Shown here one piece after another: positions 9,801 to 17,317 of a stretch of DNA of 64,000 bases (the stretch's first letter is position 1; every line of letters starts with the position of its first letter). The notes under the pieces are model-generated. The model was not told the origin of the DNA. It searched no databases and saw nothing but the letters and a program-made list of their open reading frames with translations. A program made the translations under genes and the position numbers. The DNA is from Paenibacillus odorifer (GTDB lineage: Bacteria > Bacillota > Bacilli > Paenibacillales > Paenibacillaceae), in the NCBI RefSeq assembly GCF_000758725.1, contig NZ_CP009428.1, forward strand, positions 4,526,001 to 4,590,000, given 5' to 3'.

Positions 9801-10502
9801 CTCAAAAGCATTTTCAAGCTGGCGTTTATATTCTTCAATGGAAATTTCTTGTTCTCTGTGCTTGTCTATCTGATTAACAATAAGATAGAGCGGTTTGCCC
9901 CAGTCACTAAGATTTTTGGCAAATGCTAAATTATTCTCTGACTGTACATGGTTATAATCCATAACATAAAAGACGACATCAGCTAAATGCAGCGCGGAAC
10001 GAGTGGCCGCCTGGTGGCCATCATCCGTCGAATCCACGCCAGGTGTATCCAATAGAACACCATGCTTCCCTAGAAGAGGAAACTCATTCCAGACTTCAAT
10101 AGCGGAATATTCTCCGCCATTTCGACAATATTCCTGTAATCTTTCTGGTGTTGTCTCTACAGGGGTAGATTCATTTTCATTTCCCTCAACCCTTGGATAG
10201 ATAAGCACTCGTGGAGCCCCGCTGCGAATAGAAACAATATTGGCACTAGTCGGCACAGGTCCGGAAGGTAACACTGAGCTACCGCATAAAAGATTAATCA
10301 TGCTGGATTTCCCTGCCGAAAAATGCCCACAAAAAGCAAGGGTCAGTTCATTCCCACCCTCTTTATTTTGTAAATCTTCATATATTCGTTCAGCACTCTC
10401 ATCGCCCCAGTGGCGCATTAAATCTTTCAGCTGGGAAAGCAGCGATGCTGTTTCACTTAATGTCTCTCTCTGAATTCTAACCCGTTCCGCTCCCACAGAC
10501 AT
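6810..10502 (-). CDS. dynA: Tandem dynamin-like GTPase (bacterial dynamin DynA type)
   Basis: 1230 residues with two complete dynamin GTPase modules in one chain. The first P-loop is GHFSAGKSS (residues 59-67) with G3 DTPGVDST and G4 NQIDK. The second is GAFSAGKSS (about 642-650) with G3 DTPGADS and a divergent G4 (INASD). Long helical stalk segments follow each module. B. subtilis DynA has the same fused layout and similar length (about 1190); it tethers and fuses membranes and protects against membrane stress and phage lysis. The region joining the two halves (about 8500-9080) is very GC- and Ala-rich, unlike the rest of the gene. It is flanked by its own intergenic regions and appears monocistronic. 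Confidence 0.92.
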   Translation of the reverse strand: MSVGAERVRIQRETLSETASLLSQLKDLMRHWGDESAERIYEDLQNKEGGNELTLAFCGHFSAGKSSMINLLCGSSVLPSGPVPTSANIVSIRSGAPRVLIYPRVEGNENESTPVETTPERLQEYCRNGGEYSAIEVWNEFPLLGKHGVLLDTPGVDSTDDGHQAATRSALHLADVVFYVMDYNHVQSENNLAFAKNLSDWGKPLYLIVNQIDKHREQEISIEEYKRQLENAFEQWGIHCAGILFTSLKMKEHPLNHWDNLLNLITELLEHREQLLQYSLSRSIHHTADSSLTAFREDQQEERETLLAELEGAEITVVMEELKSLEEEKALLEELPQQSRASLRSDLDALLNNANLMPADVREAAGSYVESVSPGFRLGLFSTAGRREKEQDKRLDAWQGLLVREVSAQLEWHLIQLVRQWAENLGLWAEEVETTLKQGFPAVSQEWLAAAVKPGTGYSGEALLNFCRTLAADLKSQFRRAALLVGDELLAKLPSLIEEQRAELQRREQALTRQASAARALAALDRAADARAHELAALLPPRRTLTPGILPEVKVTLRAAAQSAAPRETQPRERAAAGSAAAASWAAGTASPAGGRRRLSAAADALAAAAELLRREPAMASAARSLAARAEDLAGGRFTLALFGAFSAGKSSFANALLGEEVLPVSPHPATAAVNRILAPEGDFRHASAVVTMKSMADFWDDICHSFSVLQLGEPQQDTWTAVLASLPTRGIHPSALPHAGFLRAAASGWAEAEPLLGTVRTVDLEEYRNLVAEETRACFVQGIDLYYACPLTESGIVLVDTPGADSLHARHTGVTFSYMKNADAICFVTYYNHAFSKSDRGLLAQLGRIKDSFALDKMFFIINASDLASSEEELDEVKAHVVQNLRAGGLRSPRIYALSSLLALEAKTQHNHDLYGTSRFNEFEQALSSFAGDELPQLSLNAAAESIASVRRRAEEWQNLASKAAGEREAGLKELQERRQFAMKRLSLLETEERPSRDLIHESEELIYHVCQRISFSFNRNFQESFHPSLLREDAGNLKAIFSACSAELMRTTQRELEQELWATTLRLESTGRRLVHEAAEAAATELLFSTEEFHLMENEEQAWPSPKDLECQLQPVQWSALWGHFKSPRYFFEGTGRELVKGAAEPLLKEAVNLAAAVQKGKLIAHYVENISRELKSAAESLQEGLAEQEKAMLDLLKGGETADHWGQISHQLSRLEQTFVDKVDKVL

Positions 10503-10724
10503 TCCACCTCCACAGTTACCTTTTAATCATGCACTGATCTTAATCCATTCATGAATACTGATTTAAGCTCTTTTTTATGCAAAACTTATATAGGTGCAAT
10601 TTCTGAACTTTAGCGCGGAACATTTTTATAAATAATAATTACAGTTTATCACCAGTTTGACACAAATTAAATACACACTACTTACAAAATAACCTATCAT
10701 CTCCTACGAAATGATAAAAAAAAA

Positions 10725-10763
10725 GAAGCGACGTTGTCGTCCTGTAAAGCCAACAGTCGTTTC
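10725..10763. repeat. Dispersed hairpin repeat, copy 1 (copy 2 at 54105)
   Basis: GAAGCGAC-GTTG pairs with CAAC-A-GTCGTTTC around a short loop. Over the 46 bases from 10725, 38 match a second copy that starts at 54105, with several changes keeping the pairing. It lies in the 336-base gap between dynA and the small gene at 10840; the rest of that gap (10503-10724) is AT-rich and shows no gene. Confidence 0.7.
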
Positions 10764-10787
10764 TCGTAGAAATATAAAGATATTCAA

Positions 10788-10820
10788 TAAAAAAAGGAGC
10801 CAGCCCCAAGGGCCGACTCC
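10788..10820 (-). terminator. Intrinsic terminator after the 88-aa gene
   Basis: On the minus strand GGAGTCGGCCC pairs with GGGCTGGCTCC (11 bp with two G-U pairs, 3-base loop), followed by seven Ts. It ends the nth operon. Confidence 0.88.
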
Positions 10821-10839
10821 ATTTCAGGTCACTTCTCAA

Positions 10840-11106
10840 TTATGCAGTTTCCAAAACAGGCAACAGAATTTCGAATACTTTTCCGTGCTGCAGAATAGTC
10901 AATCCACGAGATTTGTCTCTCATTACGACAACCTCTGGTTTTACAGACATACGCTCCAGATAGTGCTCAGGCACGTCACCGGAATGACTGATCGTAATGC
11001 CCTCTACTTCTTGCTCTTCATTTTCTTCCAGCGGGCTTTCCACTACGCGGTCAAAAATATCCGAGAATACCTCAAAATTATCTGTGTATACAGAAATGCA
11101 TTTCAT
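10840..11106 (-). CDS. Conserved small acidic protein of unknown function, 88 aa
   Basis: I do not recognise this family with confidence. The protein is small and acidic, has no membrane segment, signal peptide or cysteine cluster, and looks like a single folded domain: strands MKCISVYT and PEVVVMRD, a central acidic stretch and a C-terminal ILQHGKVFEILLP. It has a GAGGATGGG ribosome binding site and starts 32 bases after nth on the same strand, with a strong terminator after it, so it is a genuine gene probably co-transcribed with nth. Confidence 0.75.
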   Translation of the reverse strand: MKCISVYTDNFEVFSDIFDRVVESPLEENEEQEVEGITISHSGDVPEHYLERMSVKPEVVVMRDKSRGLTILQHGKVFEILLPVLETA

Positions 11107-11138
11107 CTCTATCCCATCCTCTTCTTCAACTCTAACTT

Positions 11139-11819
11139 TTAACTTTTTGGCGTATGATCTTTAGCTTTCCTGACGACAGCCGTTTTCATACGTTTTTTGC
11201 CCTCTCGACATACATCAAGGAGCGGACAAACCTGACATTTTGGATTCTGAGCCTTACAGTGATATCGTCCGAAAAAGATTAGCCGGTGATGCGTGAGCGT
11301 CCATTCATCACGTGGCACAGCCTTCATCAGCTTTTTCTCCACTTCCAGCACAGAATCTTTCCAGCCTGCCAATGCAAGTCGTTTAGCAACCCGCTCCACA
11401 TGAGTGTCCACAGCAATGGCAGGAACTCCAAATGCGTTGGATACTACTACGTTAGCGGTTTTACGACCTACTCCTGGCAACGTTACAAGCAAGTCATGTG
11501 CCTCAGGCACTTCTCCGCCATACTGTTCTATGAGTATAGAGCACAGGCTTTGGATATGCTTAGCTTTGTTACGATATAAGCCGATGCGCCGGATATCCCC
11601 CTCCAATTCCTCCAGCGGCACAGAAATATAATCGATGGGGGCTTTGTACTTTTGGAACAGGTCCTCGGTCACTTTGTTCACCGTTGCATCCGTACATTGG
11701 GCTGACAGCAGCACCGCTATTGTCAATTCAAAAGCGTTACTGTGATTCAGCTCGCAATGTGCATCCGGAAACAAATCTCCAATCGTATCCAAAATGTGGC
11801 GGACGTCTGCAGCTTTCAT
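11139..11819 (-). CDS. nth: Endonuclease III (DNA glycosylase/AP lyase)
   Basis: 226 residues. It removes oxidised pyrimidines and cleaves the abasic site. The helix-hairpin-helix with catalytic Lys is LPGVGRKTANVV, the catalytic Asp is in AVDTHVERVAKRL, and the [4Fe-4S] cluster cysteines follow C-x6-C-x2-C-x5-C near residues 190-206. The ATG at 11819 is chosen because GGAGGGG lies just upstream; an in-frame TTG at 11840 has no such site. In B. subtilis nth sits in an asnS-dnaD-nth cluster; here asnS and dnaD are about 19 kb away. Confidence 0.96.
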   Translation of the reverse strand: MKAADVRHILDTIGDLFPDAHCELNHSNAFELTIAVLLSAQCTDATVNKVTEDLFQKYKAPIDYISVPLEELEGDIRRIGLYRNKAKHIQSLCSILIEQYGGEVPEAHDLLVTLPGVGRKTANVVVSNAFGVPAIAVDTHVERVAKRLALAGWKDSVLEVEKKLMKAVPRDEWTLTHHRLIFFGRYHCKAQNPKCQVCPLLDVCREGKKRMKTAVVRKAKDHTPKS

Positions 11820-11883
11820 AGTGTCCCCTCCACGGAGCAAAAACGCTCAGAAAATTCTATCGAGCGTCTCACCTCAAATGTTA

Positions 11884-11958
11884 GAAATATAAGCAAAGTA
11901 TGTATTATAACGTATGGATTCATACATTTCAACACATACGATACTGGCATTATATTTC
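11884..11958. repeat. Long AT-rich inverted repeat (hairpin family 2)
   Basis: GAAATATAA at the left end pairs with TTATATTTC at the right end, with inner pairing of AGTATGT-like and ACATAC-ATACT segments and a central CGTATG-GATT-CATAC hairpin. It shares its outer arms with the element at 12009. It lies upstream of nth, between nth and the S-layer-homology gene. Confidence 0.55.
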
Positions 11959-12008
11959 AAGTATTAACGCCTTGATTGTCCTAATAAGAACAGTAAGCGT
12001 TTAAGAGA

Positions 12009-12059
12009 GAAATATAAGACATACAGTATAAGAGCAATACTTATACTTTCTTATATTTC
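12009..12059. repeat. AT-rich inverted repeat (hairpin family 2)
   Basis: GAAATATAAG (12009-12018) is perfectly complementary to CTTATATTTC (12050-12059), and inside it AGTATAAG (12025-12032) pairs with CTTATACT (12040-12047). The same design, AATTATAAG outside and AAGTATA inside, recurs at 54150-54195. Confidence 0.65.
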
Positions 12060-12103
12060 AAAAAAAACGTCTTGACGCAGGTAAAGCCCCCTGTGTCAAG
12101 ACG
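12059..12103 (-). terminator. Intrinsic terminator after the S-layer-homology gene
   Basis: CGTCTTGAC-G-CAGG pairs with CCTG-T-GTCAAGACG in a stem of about 14 bp with a short loop; the minus-strand product ends in a run of Ts (12061-12067). Confidence 0.9.
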
Positions 12104-12132
12104 GTGATTCACTCAGAAATCCACCATTGCAA

Positions 12133-14865
12133 CTATTGTTTCACAATTTCAACCAAAATATCATTATTGAAATACATTATAATATTATCATTTTCTTTCA
12201 AAGATTGCACGGATAAAGTCGAATCTCCCTGATGAATATAAACATTAGCAGGAACAAAGAATTGATATTTATCGTTCAAATTAGGTCTCTTCGTCACCAA
12301 TGAGTTTGTTGCACTCTCATAACGTGAGAATGTTCTACTGAGCTGAGACATAATACGAATCGTTGTAGATCCATCCGGATCCTTGCGAATCTCTACTCTG
12401 TCCCCTGCCGTCAAGTTGCTAAGAGCAGTCGTTGTCGAGCCGTCACGAATGATTTTGACTCCTCCACTTACCGCTAAGGTCTGTGCAGCTCCAGCATAAT
12501 CCTTCACGACTACGCTATTCCCAGCGGCATCTACAGAACTTACCTGGCCTGTTGTGAGCTTAACTGCTTGAATAGCCAGCGGTGAGCTACCATCAAAAGT
12601 CACATTAAGATAATCTCCCGCTTTTAAATCCGTTAGCTTAATGCTCTCACCAGCTTCATTGGTCAACGGGATTGCCAAAGTATTAATATCACTGGTTCCC
12701 CCATTCCATTTGATGCCCAAACGGTTGGTTCCAGAATTCACGGTTGCCGCTTCAACTTGCAGCACAGTCTTCACTTTCAATACCGCTATCAGATCCTGAC
12801 CTGTAGTCAGTGAAGCCGTTACATTGCTTCCAATAGGAATATCACTTAGGGAAGGACTAGTCTTACCAAAGAGATCAACAAGTTGCGGATAAGGCATCGT
12901 TAAACTTTGTCCATCATTAAGCTTCAAAACAAGAGTTTTCGACGTAGAATTAACAGCTGTTAAAGTTCCTTCGTACTTTGTGACAATTTCCAAAGACAAA
13001 GCCCGCTGTCCTATTGCCTTCAGATTAACTTTGCGGTTCTCGATAAGTTTCGCACCCATATTAGTTAAGTTAGGCAATGCACCTTCATAAATCAGCTTTG
13101 TTTTCTCATCCAACTGAACCACATGGGCTTTTTTGCTGCTGTCCATAACTGTAAGGAGCTGTGTTTTGCTATTATAATCCACAATTGTTGCTCCACTATA
13201 CTGCTCAATTTGGCGGCTTAACACTTCAATTTTGGTGACTTGATCGCTACTGTTTAAGGTAACCTGAATCTTGTCCCCACCTACTGCATCAGCAATAAGA
13301 TCATCAGCTACTGCTCCACTCATGTTCGGAATAACAATCGTCGGTTTAGTGCCAAGCAGTTTAACCTCACGATTTCCGTCTGCTTTTTTGTAAACAACTG
13401 TGGAACTAGTCAGCTCGGTAAGTACCCCCTCAACTGTCCGTTCAACACCTTCCGTCACTTCTACAGTGCGGATCACATTATCTTGAATCGTATATTTCAC
13501 CGCATTACCTGTCTTCAAATCTGCAGGTTTCAGCACTGATGCTTGGGAGCTGAATAATGAAGTCCCATCTTCCCATTTAAAAGTTTCTACTGTACCCGCG
13601 GTATTTTTGAAAGTAATACTTTTGCCAGTAAGGTCTACACTTTGAATGGTGCCTGTTGTTGTTTTGTTAACGACCCCTGAAGTCACTTGAACCTTCACTA
13701 CTTTATGCGAACCACTGTACGTTTCACGTTGCAGTGAAACTACACTATCTGTTACCAGCGAAGCAGGTTCAATTCCAGCTCCATTTACATCCACAAAGGA
13801 AGTAGTCTCATCGTAGTAGTATTCAGTGAACCCTGTTGGTGACTTTAACCAAAGCTTATTACCTGGAGCTACCATGGCGAAGTTTCCTGACAGAGTCTCT
13901 ACTTGTTGTGTAGGGTCAGTCACTTCAACATAAGCCGCGTTATATGTCGCACCAATTACAGTAACCTTAGTGTAGGGTTGGACATCACTTAGATTGATTC
14001 TGCTTTCAGAAGCACTTGTGTAATAAGCAGTGCTTGCTCCCAGGGTATATGTAGAAGTCTTTCCGTTGTTATAGACGGATAGTTTCCCATCTGCTAATTG
14101 ACTGATCGTTCCTGATACCGTGTTGTCGTATTCAACCGTATTGTGAGCTTCAGCGCGACTGAAAAAAGTCGCCAATTGCGCACGTGTTACAGCGCCTTGC
14201 GGATCAAAACGATTGCCATCAAGTCCATTGGCTAGGCCTAAATCAACGGCAACGTTGATGTAACCACGTTTGTTGGCAGACACTTTGGTATCATCTGCAA
14301 AGCCAGTTGGCTCACTAGCAGCCCCTGCTGCATCTGCGCTTTTTCCAAGGGAGCGGATTAACAGCTCCGCAATCCATTCCCGGGATGCTTTACGCTCTCC
14401 CCAAGAAGTCTTCAGATTATCTGGAGCCATTTCGGTTGCTTTATCGAGTAATCCTTGTTGAAAAGCCAACACAACATAATCCTTGTAATAATTCGTAACC
14501 TTAAAATCGGTAGGCAATGCTACCGCAGAAGAAGCATCCACTTTATCCTGCAACTTCATAAACCGCAGGGCCATAAGCACTGCTTCCTGTTGAGTTACAG
14601 AATCTCCAGGACGGAACAATCCATTATTCCCAACCACAATTCCTTGTGAAGCGAGTTTGTAAATATGTTTTTCAGCCCAGAAGCCTGTCTTCACATCGCT
14701 AAAAATCCCTACAGATTGAGTAGTGGTTGATGTCGGTGTAGTGGCAGCTGTGTCTGCAAACACTGCACTTGCACCACCAAAAACCATAACACCAGCCATA
14801 ACAGCCGACACTGCTTTATTAGAATAAGCCTTCAATGGACGTTTTGACCTTTTTTGCGCGGACAA
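12133..14865 (-). CDS. S-layer homology (SLH) domain surface protein
   Basis: 910 residues. A basic N-terminus and hydrophobic segment (AVSAVMAGVMVFGGASAVFA) form a signal peptide; three SLH modules follow within about residues 50-250 (IFSDVKTGFWAEKHIYKLAS, RPGDSVTQQEAVLMALRF, RFDPQGAVTRAQLATFFSRA), and these usually anchor proteins to secondary cell-wall polymer. The remaining 650 residues are a series of beta-rich repeats (patterns such as GTIQSVDLTGKSITFKN and SGVVNKTTTGTI) with no enzymatic motif. The start is placed at TTG 14865 because AGAGGGG lies 9 bases upstream; the in-frame TTG at 14892 has no ribosome binding site. Confidence 0.9.
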   Translation of the reverse strand: MSAQKRSKRPLKAYSNKAVSAVMAGVMVFGGASAVFADTAATTPTSTTTQSVGIFSDVKTGFWAEKHIYKLASQGIVVGNNGLFRPGDSVTQQEAVLMALRFMKLQDKVDASSAVALPTDFKVTNYYKDYVVLAFQQGLLDKATEMAPDNLKTSWGERKASREWIAELLIRSLGKSADAAGAASEPTGFADDTKVSANKRGYINVAVDLGLANGLDGNRFDPQGAVTRAQLATFFSRAEAHNTVEYDNTVSGTISQLADGKLSVYNNGKTSTYTLGASTAYYTSASESRINLSDVQPYTKVTVIGATYNAAYVEVTDPTQQVETLSGNFAMVAPGNKLWLKSPTGFTEYYYDETTSFVDVNGAGIEPASLVTDSVVSLQRETYSGSHKVVKVQVTSGVVNKTTTGTIQSVDLTGKSITFKNTAGTVETFKWEDGTSLFSSQASVLKPADLKTGNAVKYTIQDNVIRTVEVTEGVERTVEGVLTELTSSTVVYKKADGNREVKLLGTKPTIVIPNMSGAVADDLIADAVGGDKIQVTLNSSDQVTKIEVLSRQIEQYSGATIVDYNSKTQLLTVMDSSKKAHVVQLDEKTKLIYEGALPNLTNMGAKLIENRKVNLKAIGQRALSLEIVTKYEGTLTAVNSTSKTLVLKLNDGQSLTMPYPQLVDLFGKTSPSLSDIPIGSNVTASLTTGQDLIAVLKVKTVLQVEAATVNSGTNRLGIKWNGGTSDINTLAIPLTNEAGESIKLTDLKAGDYLNVTFDGSSPLAIQAVKLTTGQVSSVDAAGNSVVVKDYAGAAQTLAVSGGVKIIRDGSTTTALSNLTAGDRVEIRKDPDGSTTIRIMSQLSRTFSRYESATNSLVTKRPNLNDKYQFFVPANVYIHQGDSTLSVQSLKENDNIIMYFNNDILVEIVKQ

Positions 14866-14952
14866 TAGATTATTCCCCTCTCTATGACTCAAATAAATAG
14901 TATGTTTAAAAATTCGTCAGCTAGATGCCTAATTCCTTTGTTGCATGACCAA

Positions 14953-15612
14953 TTAAGAATTATCTCTAGTCATAGGATGCAATAGGTCCACATGGCCCAT
15001 CAGACTTTCTACCTTTTCACCATCAACTAAAACTTCGATACTCTTTACTTCCGCAAATTGAAAATAAGTTTTGGCAAGTGAAGTAATGGCAAAGGATTCT
15101 CCACCCGCACCAAGCTGAGCTTCATCTGGTTTATGAATATCCATTACGATTTGACCCTCTACGAATTTCAATGATTTCAGCTCAATTTTACCCCATAAAG
15201 GTACAAGATCTGTATTCTCATTACTTTGCAGTGCTTTGAACGTCTCTGTATATTTCTCAACATCGTCAGAGTAGTTAATCGTAGTCTTAGCAGGCACTAA
15301 ATCCATAATTTGCGAATCTGTGTAATAAACTTCAATACTCTGGCTTTGCTTTTGTGTCTCATTTTCTACCGGCTTCGATGACGGCTGTGTTTCTGCATTA
15401 GTATTATCTGCTGTCGGTTGCGGAGTGCTAGCCACTTCGCTTTCCTGATCATCAGACGGAGCTGGGGTACTTTCTCCCGCACCACTTACAACGTTTGTAG
15501 TATCTTGCTCCACTCCATTAGCAGGAGCTGCAGTAGGCTTATCTCCACAGCCAGCAATCACTAGTAGAAGCAGCGCAGCAACCCCAACCATAGTCCATTT
15601 TTGTTTAAACAT
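14953..15612 (-). CDS. GerMN-domain lipoprotein
   Basis: 219 residues. Lipoprotein signal with VIAGC at about residue 22, a Thr/Ser/Pro/Glu-rich linker to about residue 95, then a GerMN domain: EVYYTDSQIMDLVPAKTTI, a helix with ALQS, the strand VEGQIVMDIHK and the ending VLVDGEKVESLMGHVDLLHP. GerM-type proteins act at the spore envelope during sporulation and germination in Bacillus; in Paenibacillus such lipoproteins often accompany cell-wall amidases, as here. It follows the amidase gene on the same strand, with a long hairpin between them. RBS GAGGAGG is strong. The lipoprotein and fold are clear; the role is inferred. Confidence 0.85.
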   Translation of the reverse strand: MFKQKWTMVGVAALLLLVIAGCGDKPTAAPANGVEQDTTNVVSGAGESTPAPSDDQESEVASTPQPTADNTNAETQPSSKPVENETQKQSQSIEVYYTDSQIMDLVPAKTTINYSDDVEKYTETFKALQSNENTDLVPLWGKIELKSLKFVEGQIVMDIHKPDEAQLGAGGESFAITSLAKTYFQFAEVKSIEVLVDGEKVESLMGHVDLLHPMTRDNS

Positions 15613-15640
15613 TAATAAACGCCTCCTCTAGATGAATACG

Positions 15641-15719
15641 GGCAGACAGGTACCGCAAAACCACTTCTTGCCTTTTTATAGATAAAAGCAGAAAGCTGAC
15701 TTTGCGGCGCTCGTCTGCC
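15641..15719 (-). other. Long imperfect hairpin between amidase and GerMN genes
   Basis: GGCAGAC pairs with GTCTGCC, a symmetric 5/5 internal loop follows, CCGCAAA pairs with TTTGCGG, and a further TTTTAT/ATAAAA stem sits at the tip. The transcript from the amidase into the lipoprotein gene would carry this 79-base structure just before the lipoprotein ribosome binding site. It lacks a T-run, so it is not a plain terminator. Confidence 0.55.
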
Positions 15720-15728
15720 ACTGGTCTG

Positions 15729-17168
15729 TTATTTTATACCCAAATATTCCTTGATTCCACTCACTATTGAAGCAGCAACTTTGTTTTGTAATGCTTCCGT
15801 AAATAGCAATGTCTCATCCTTCTTATTGCTAAGGTATCCTACTTCAAGTAGAACAGCAGGCATTTTCGTTTCACGAATGACATGGAAATTCCCGTATCGT
15901 ACACCGCGATCACTAAGCCCTGTAGCCTCAACTAGATACTTATGCATCACTTTCGCTAAGGCCTTACTGGCTTCCCGCTGATAATACGTTTCTGTCCCGC
16001 TTGCCGCAGAAGATGCGGAACTGTTGGCATGTACAGAAATGAATAGATCTGCTTTTAAATTATTAGCCATAGCCGCCCTATCCTTGAGCTCCAAGAATGT
16101 ATCGTCACTGCGTGTCAGTACGACGTCGATATTACTTTCTTTTTTCAGCAATGCTGCTGTCTTAAGTACTATAGCTAAATTAAAATTCTTTTCGTATTTT
16201 CCTGTTACTCCTACTGCACCAGAATCTTTAGCTCCGTGCCCTGCATCCAGTACTACGAGCTTCTTGCCATCATTACCTGGCTGTGTTGAAGTATCATCCG
16301 TACTTTCTGCATTCAGGTCAATGATGACCAACTTAGAATCAGTTCCAGATACGCTGATGTTATAATTCTTAGGATAATTCAAATCAATTACAAAACGTAC
16401 AGTATAAGGGTTGGAGCTATAAAGCGAATACCGTACGCCTGATACATCAGGATAATCCTTCACTTCCAGTTTGCCATTCAGATCAGGATCAAGAACTTGT
16501 CCCGTACCAAACAGATCTGAGAAAGTGGCATTAGGAAAATCAATAACTAACCGATCCGGCCCTGTCATTACACTTACTTTTGGCGCTGAATTACCTTCCA
16601 TCGCAATGCTCAAACGATTCTCACTAAAGCTCAAACCATTTATCATGGTTAAATTCTTAGTAGGATCTACCGGCGGAACAACCTCAGATCCACCATTTCC
16701 AGAGTTTCCATCTGAACTTCCGTTTTCATTTGAGGATCCTGGGGTAATAAGGTACACGATCTTCTTTGCATTATCCCAAGTGACGGTGAGACCAAACTGC
16801 TCACTTATGAACCGTATAGGTACAAGTGTCGTATCACTCCGCAGGACAGGTGCAGTGGTAAGCTGTACTGTTTTGTCATCAACCGAAGCTGTCTTTTGAT
16901 TAACAATAAGTTTGATGACCTTACCTTGCTGTTCAATCGTCACCGTTTTGCTTTTTTGATCCCAGCCCACGGTATAACCAAGACTCTCGGAGATCAATCT
17001 CAACGGTACCATGATAGTATCATTCACATTTTCAACCGGTACTTTTTGCCCTGCAGTAATCTCTTTGCCGTCCAGATAAATCTTGCTATTCGCGGCAGCA
17101 GCATGTCCATGCTCAGGCAAAACCAACACAAAGAGCAACAAAAACAACATCAAACTGAATTTCTTCAT
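15729..17168 (-). CDS. N-acetylmuramoyl-L-alanine amidase (CuAO-N + AMIN + Amidase_3)
   Basis: 479 residues, exported. Signal peptide at 1-24. A copper-amine-oxidase-N-like pair of beta modules follows at about 27-140 (IMVPLRLISESLGYTVGWDQ, TLVPIRFISEQFGLTVTWDN), then a Ser/Gly linker, an AMIN domain (about 170-285) that binds envelope polymers, and a C-terminal zinc amidase (about 300-475) with VLDAGHGAKDSGA, a Glu in TGKYEKNFNLA, ISVHANSS and catalytic Glu in LLEVGYLSN. It cleaves the bond between MurNAc and L-Ala of the stem peptide. It is paralogous to the next gene upstream with the same domain order. Confidence 0.94.
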   Translation of the reverse strand: MKKFSLMLFLLLFVLVLPEHGHAAAANSKIYLDGKEITAGQKVPVENVNDTIMVPLRLISESLGYTVGWDQKSKTVTIEQQGKVIKLIVNQKTASVDDKTVQLTTAPVLRSDTTLVPIRFISEQFGLTVTWDNAKKIVYLITPGSSNENGSSDGNSGNGGSEVVPPVDPTKNLTMINGLSFSENRLSIAMEGNSAPKVSVMTGPDRLVIDFPNATFSDLFGTGQVLDPDLNGKLEVKDYPDVSGVRYSLYSSNPYTVRFVIDLNYPKNYNISVSGTDSKLVIIDLNAESTDDTSTQPGNDGKKLVVLDAGHGAKDSGAVGVTGKYEKNFNLAIVLKTAALLKKESNIDVVLTRSDDTFLELKDRAAMANNLKADLFISVHANSSASSAASGTETYYQREASKALAKVMHKYLVEATGLSDRGVRYGNFHVIRETKMPAVLLEVGYLSNKKDETLLFTEALQNKVAASIVSGIKEYLGIK

Positions 17169-17317
17169 TCTTCACCTCTAAGAATCTAGTATTCGCCTGT
17201 GAATGGCGATCGTGGTGCCCTGTCTCCGTCAACCTCAGACCTCTATTAGACGCTGGTAATCTATAAAGGTTGCGAATATATTCCATAAAAATTGAGAAAT
17301 CTCACCAACCTCAAATC

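Noticed and set aside
10711..11142. 143-codon plus-strand ORF
   Set aside because: It covers a repeat, a terminator and the antisense of the 88-residue gene; no ribosome binding site.
15641..15719. c-di-GMP-I (GEMM) riboswitch, because of a GCAAAG segment and GTCTGCC ending
   Set aside because: The hairpin expected between the 5' strand and the GCAAAG segment is missing and the tetraloop-receptor pattern is absent.
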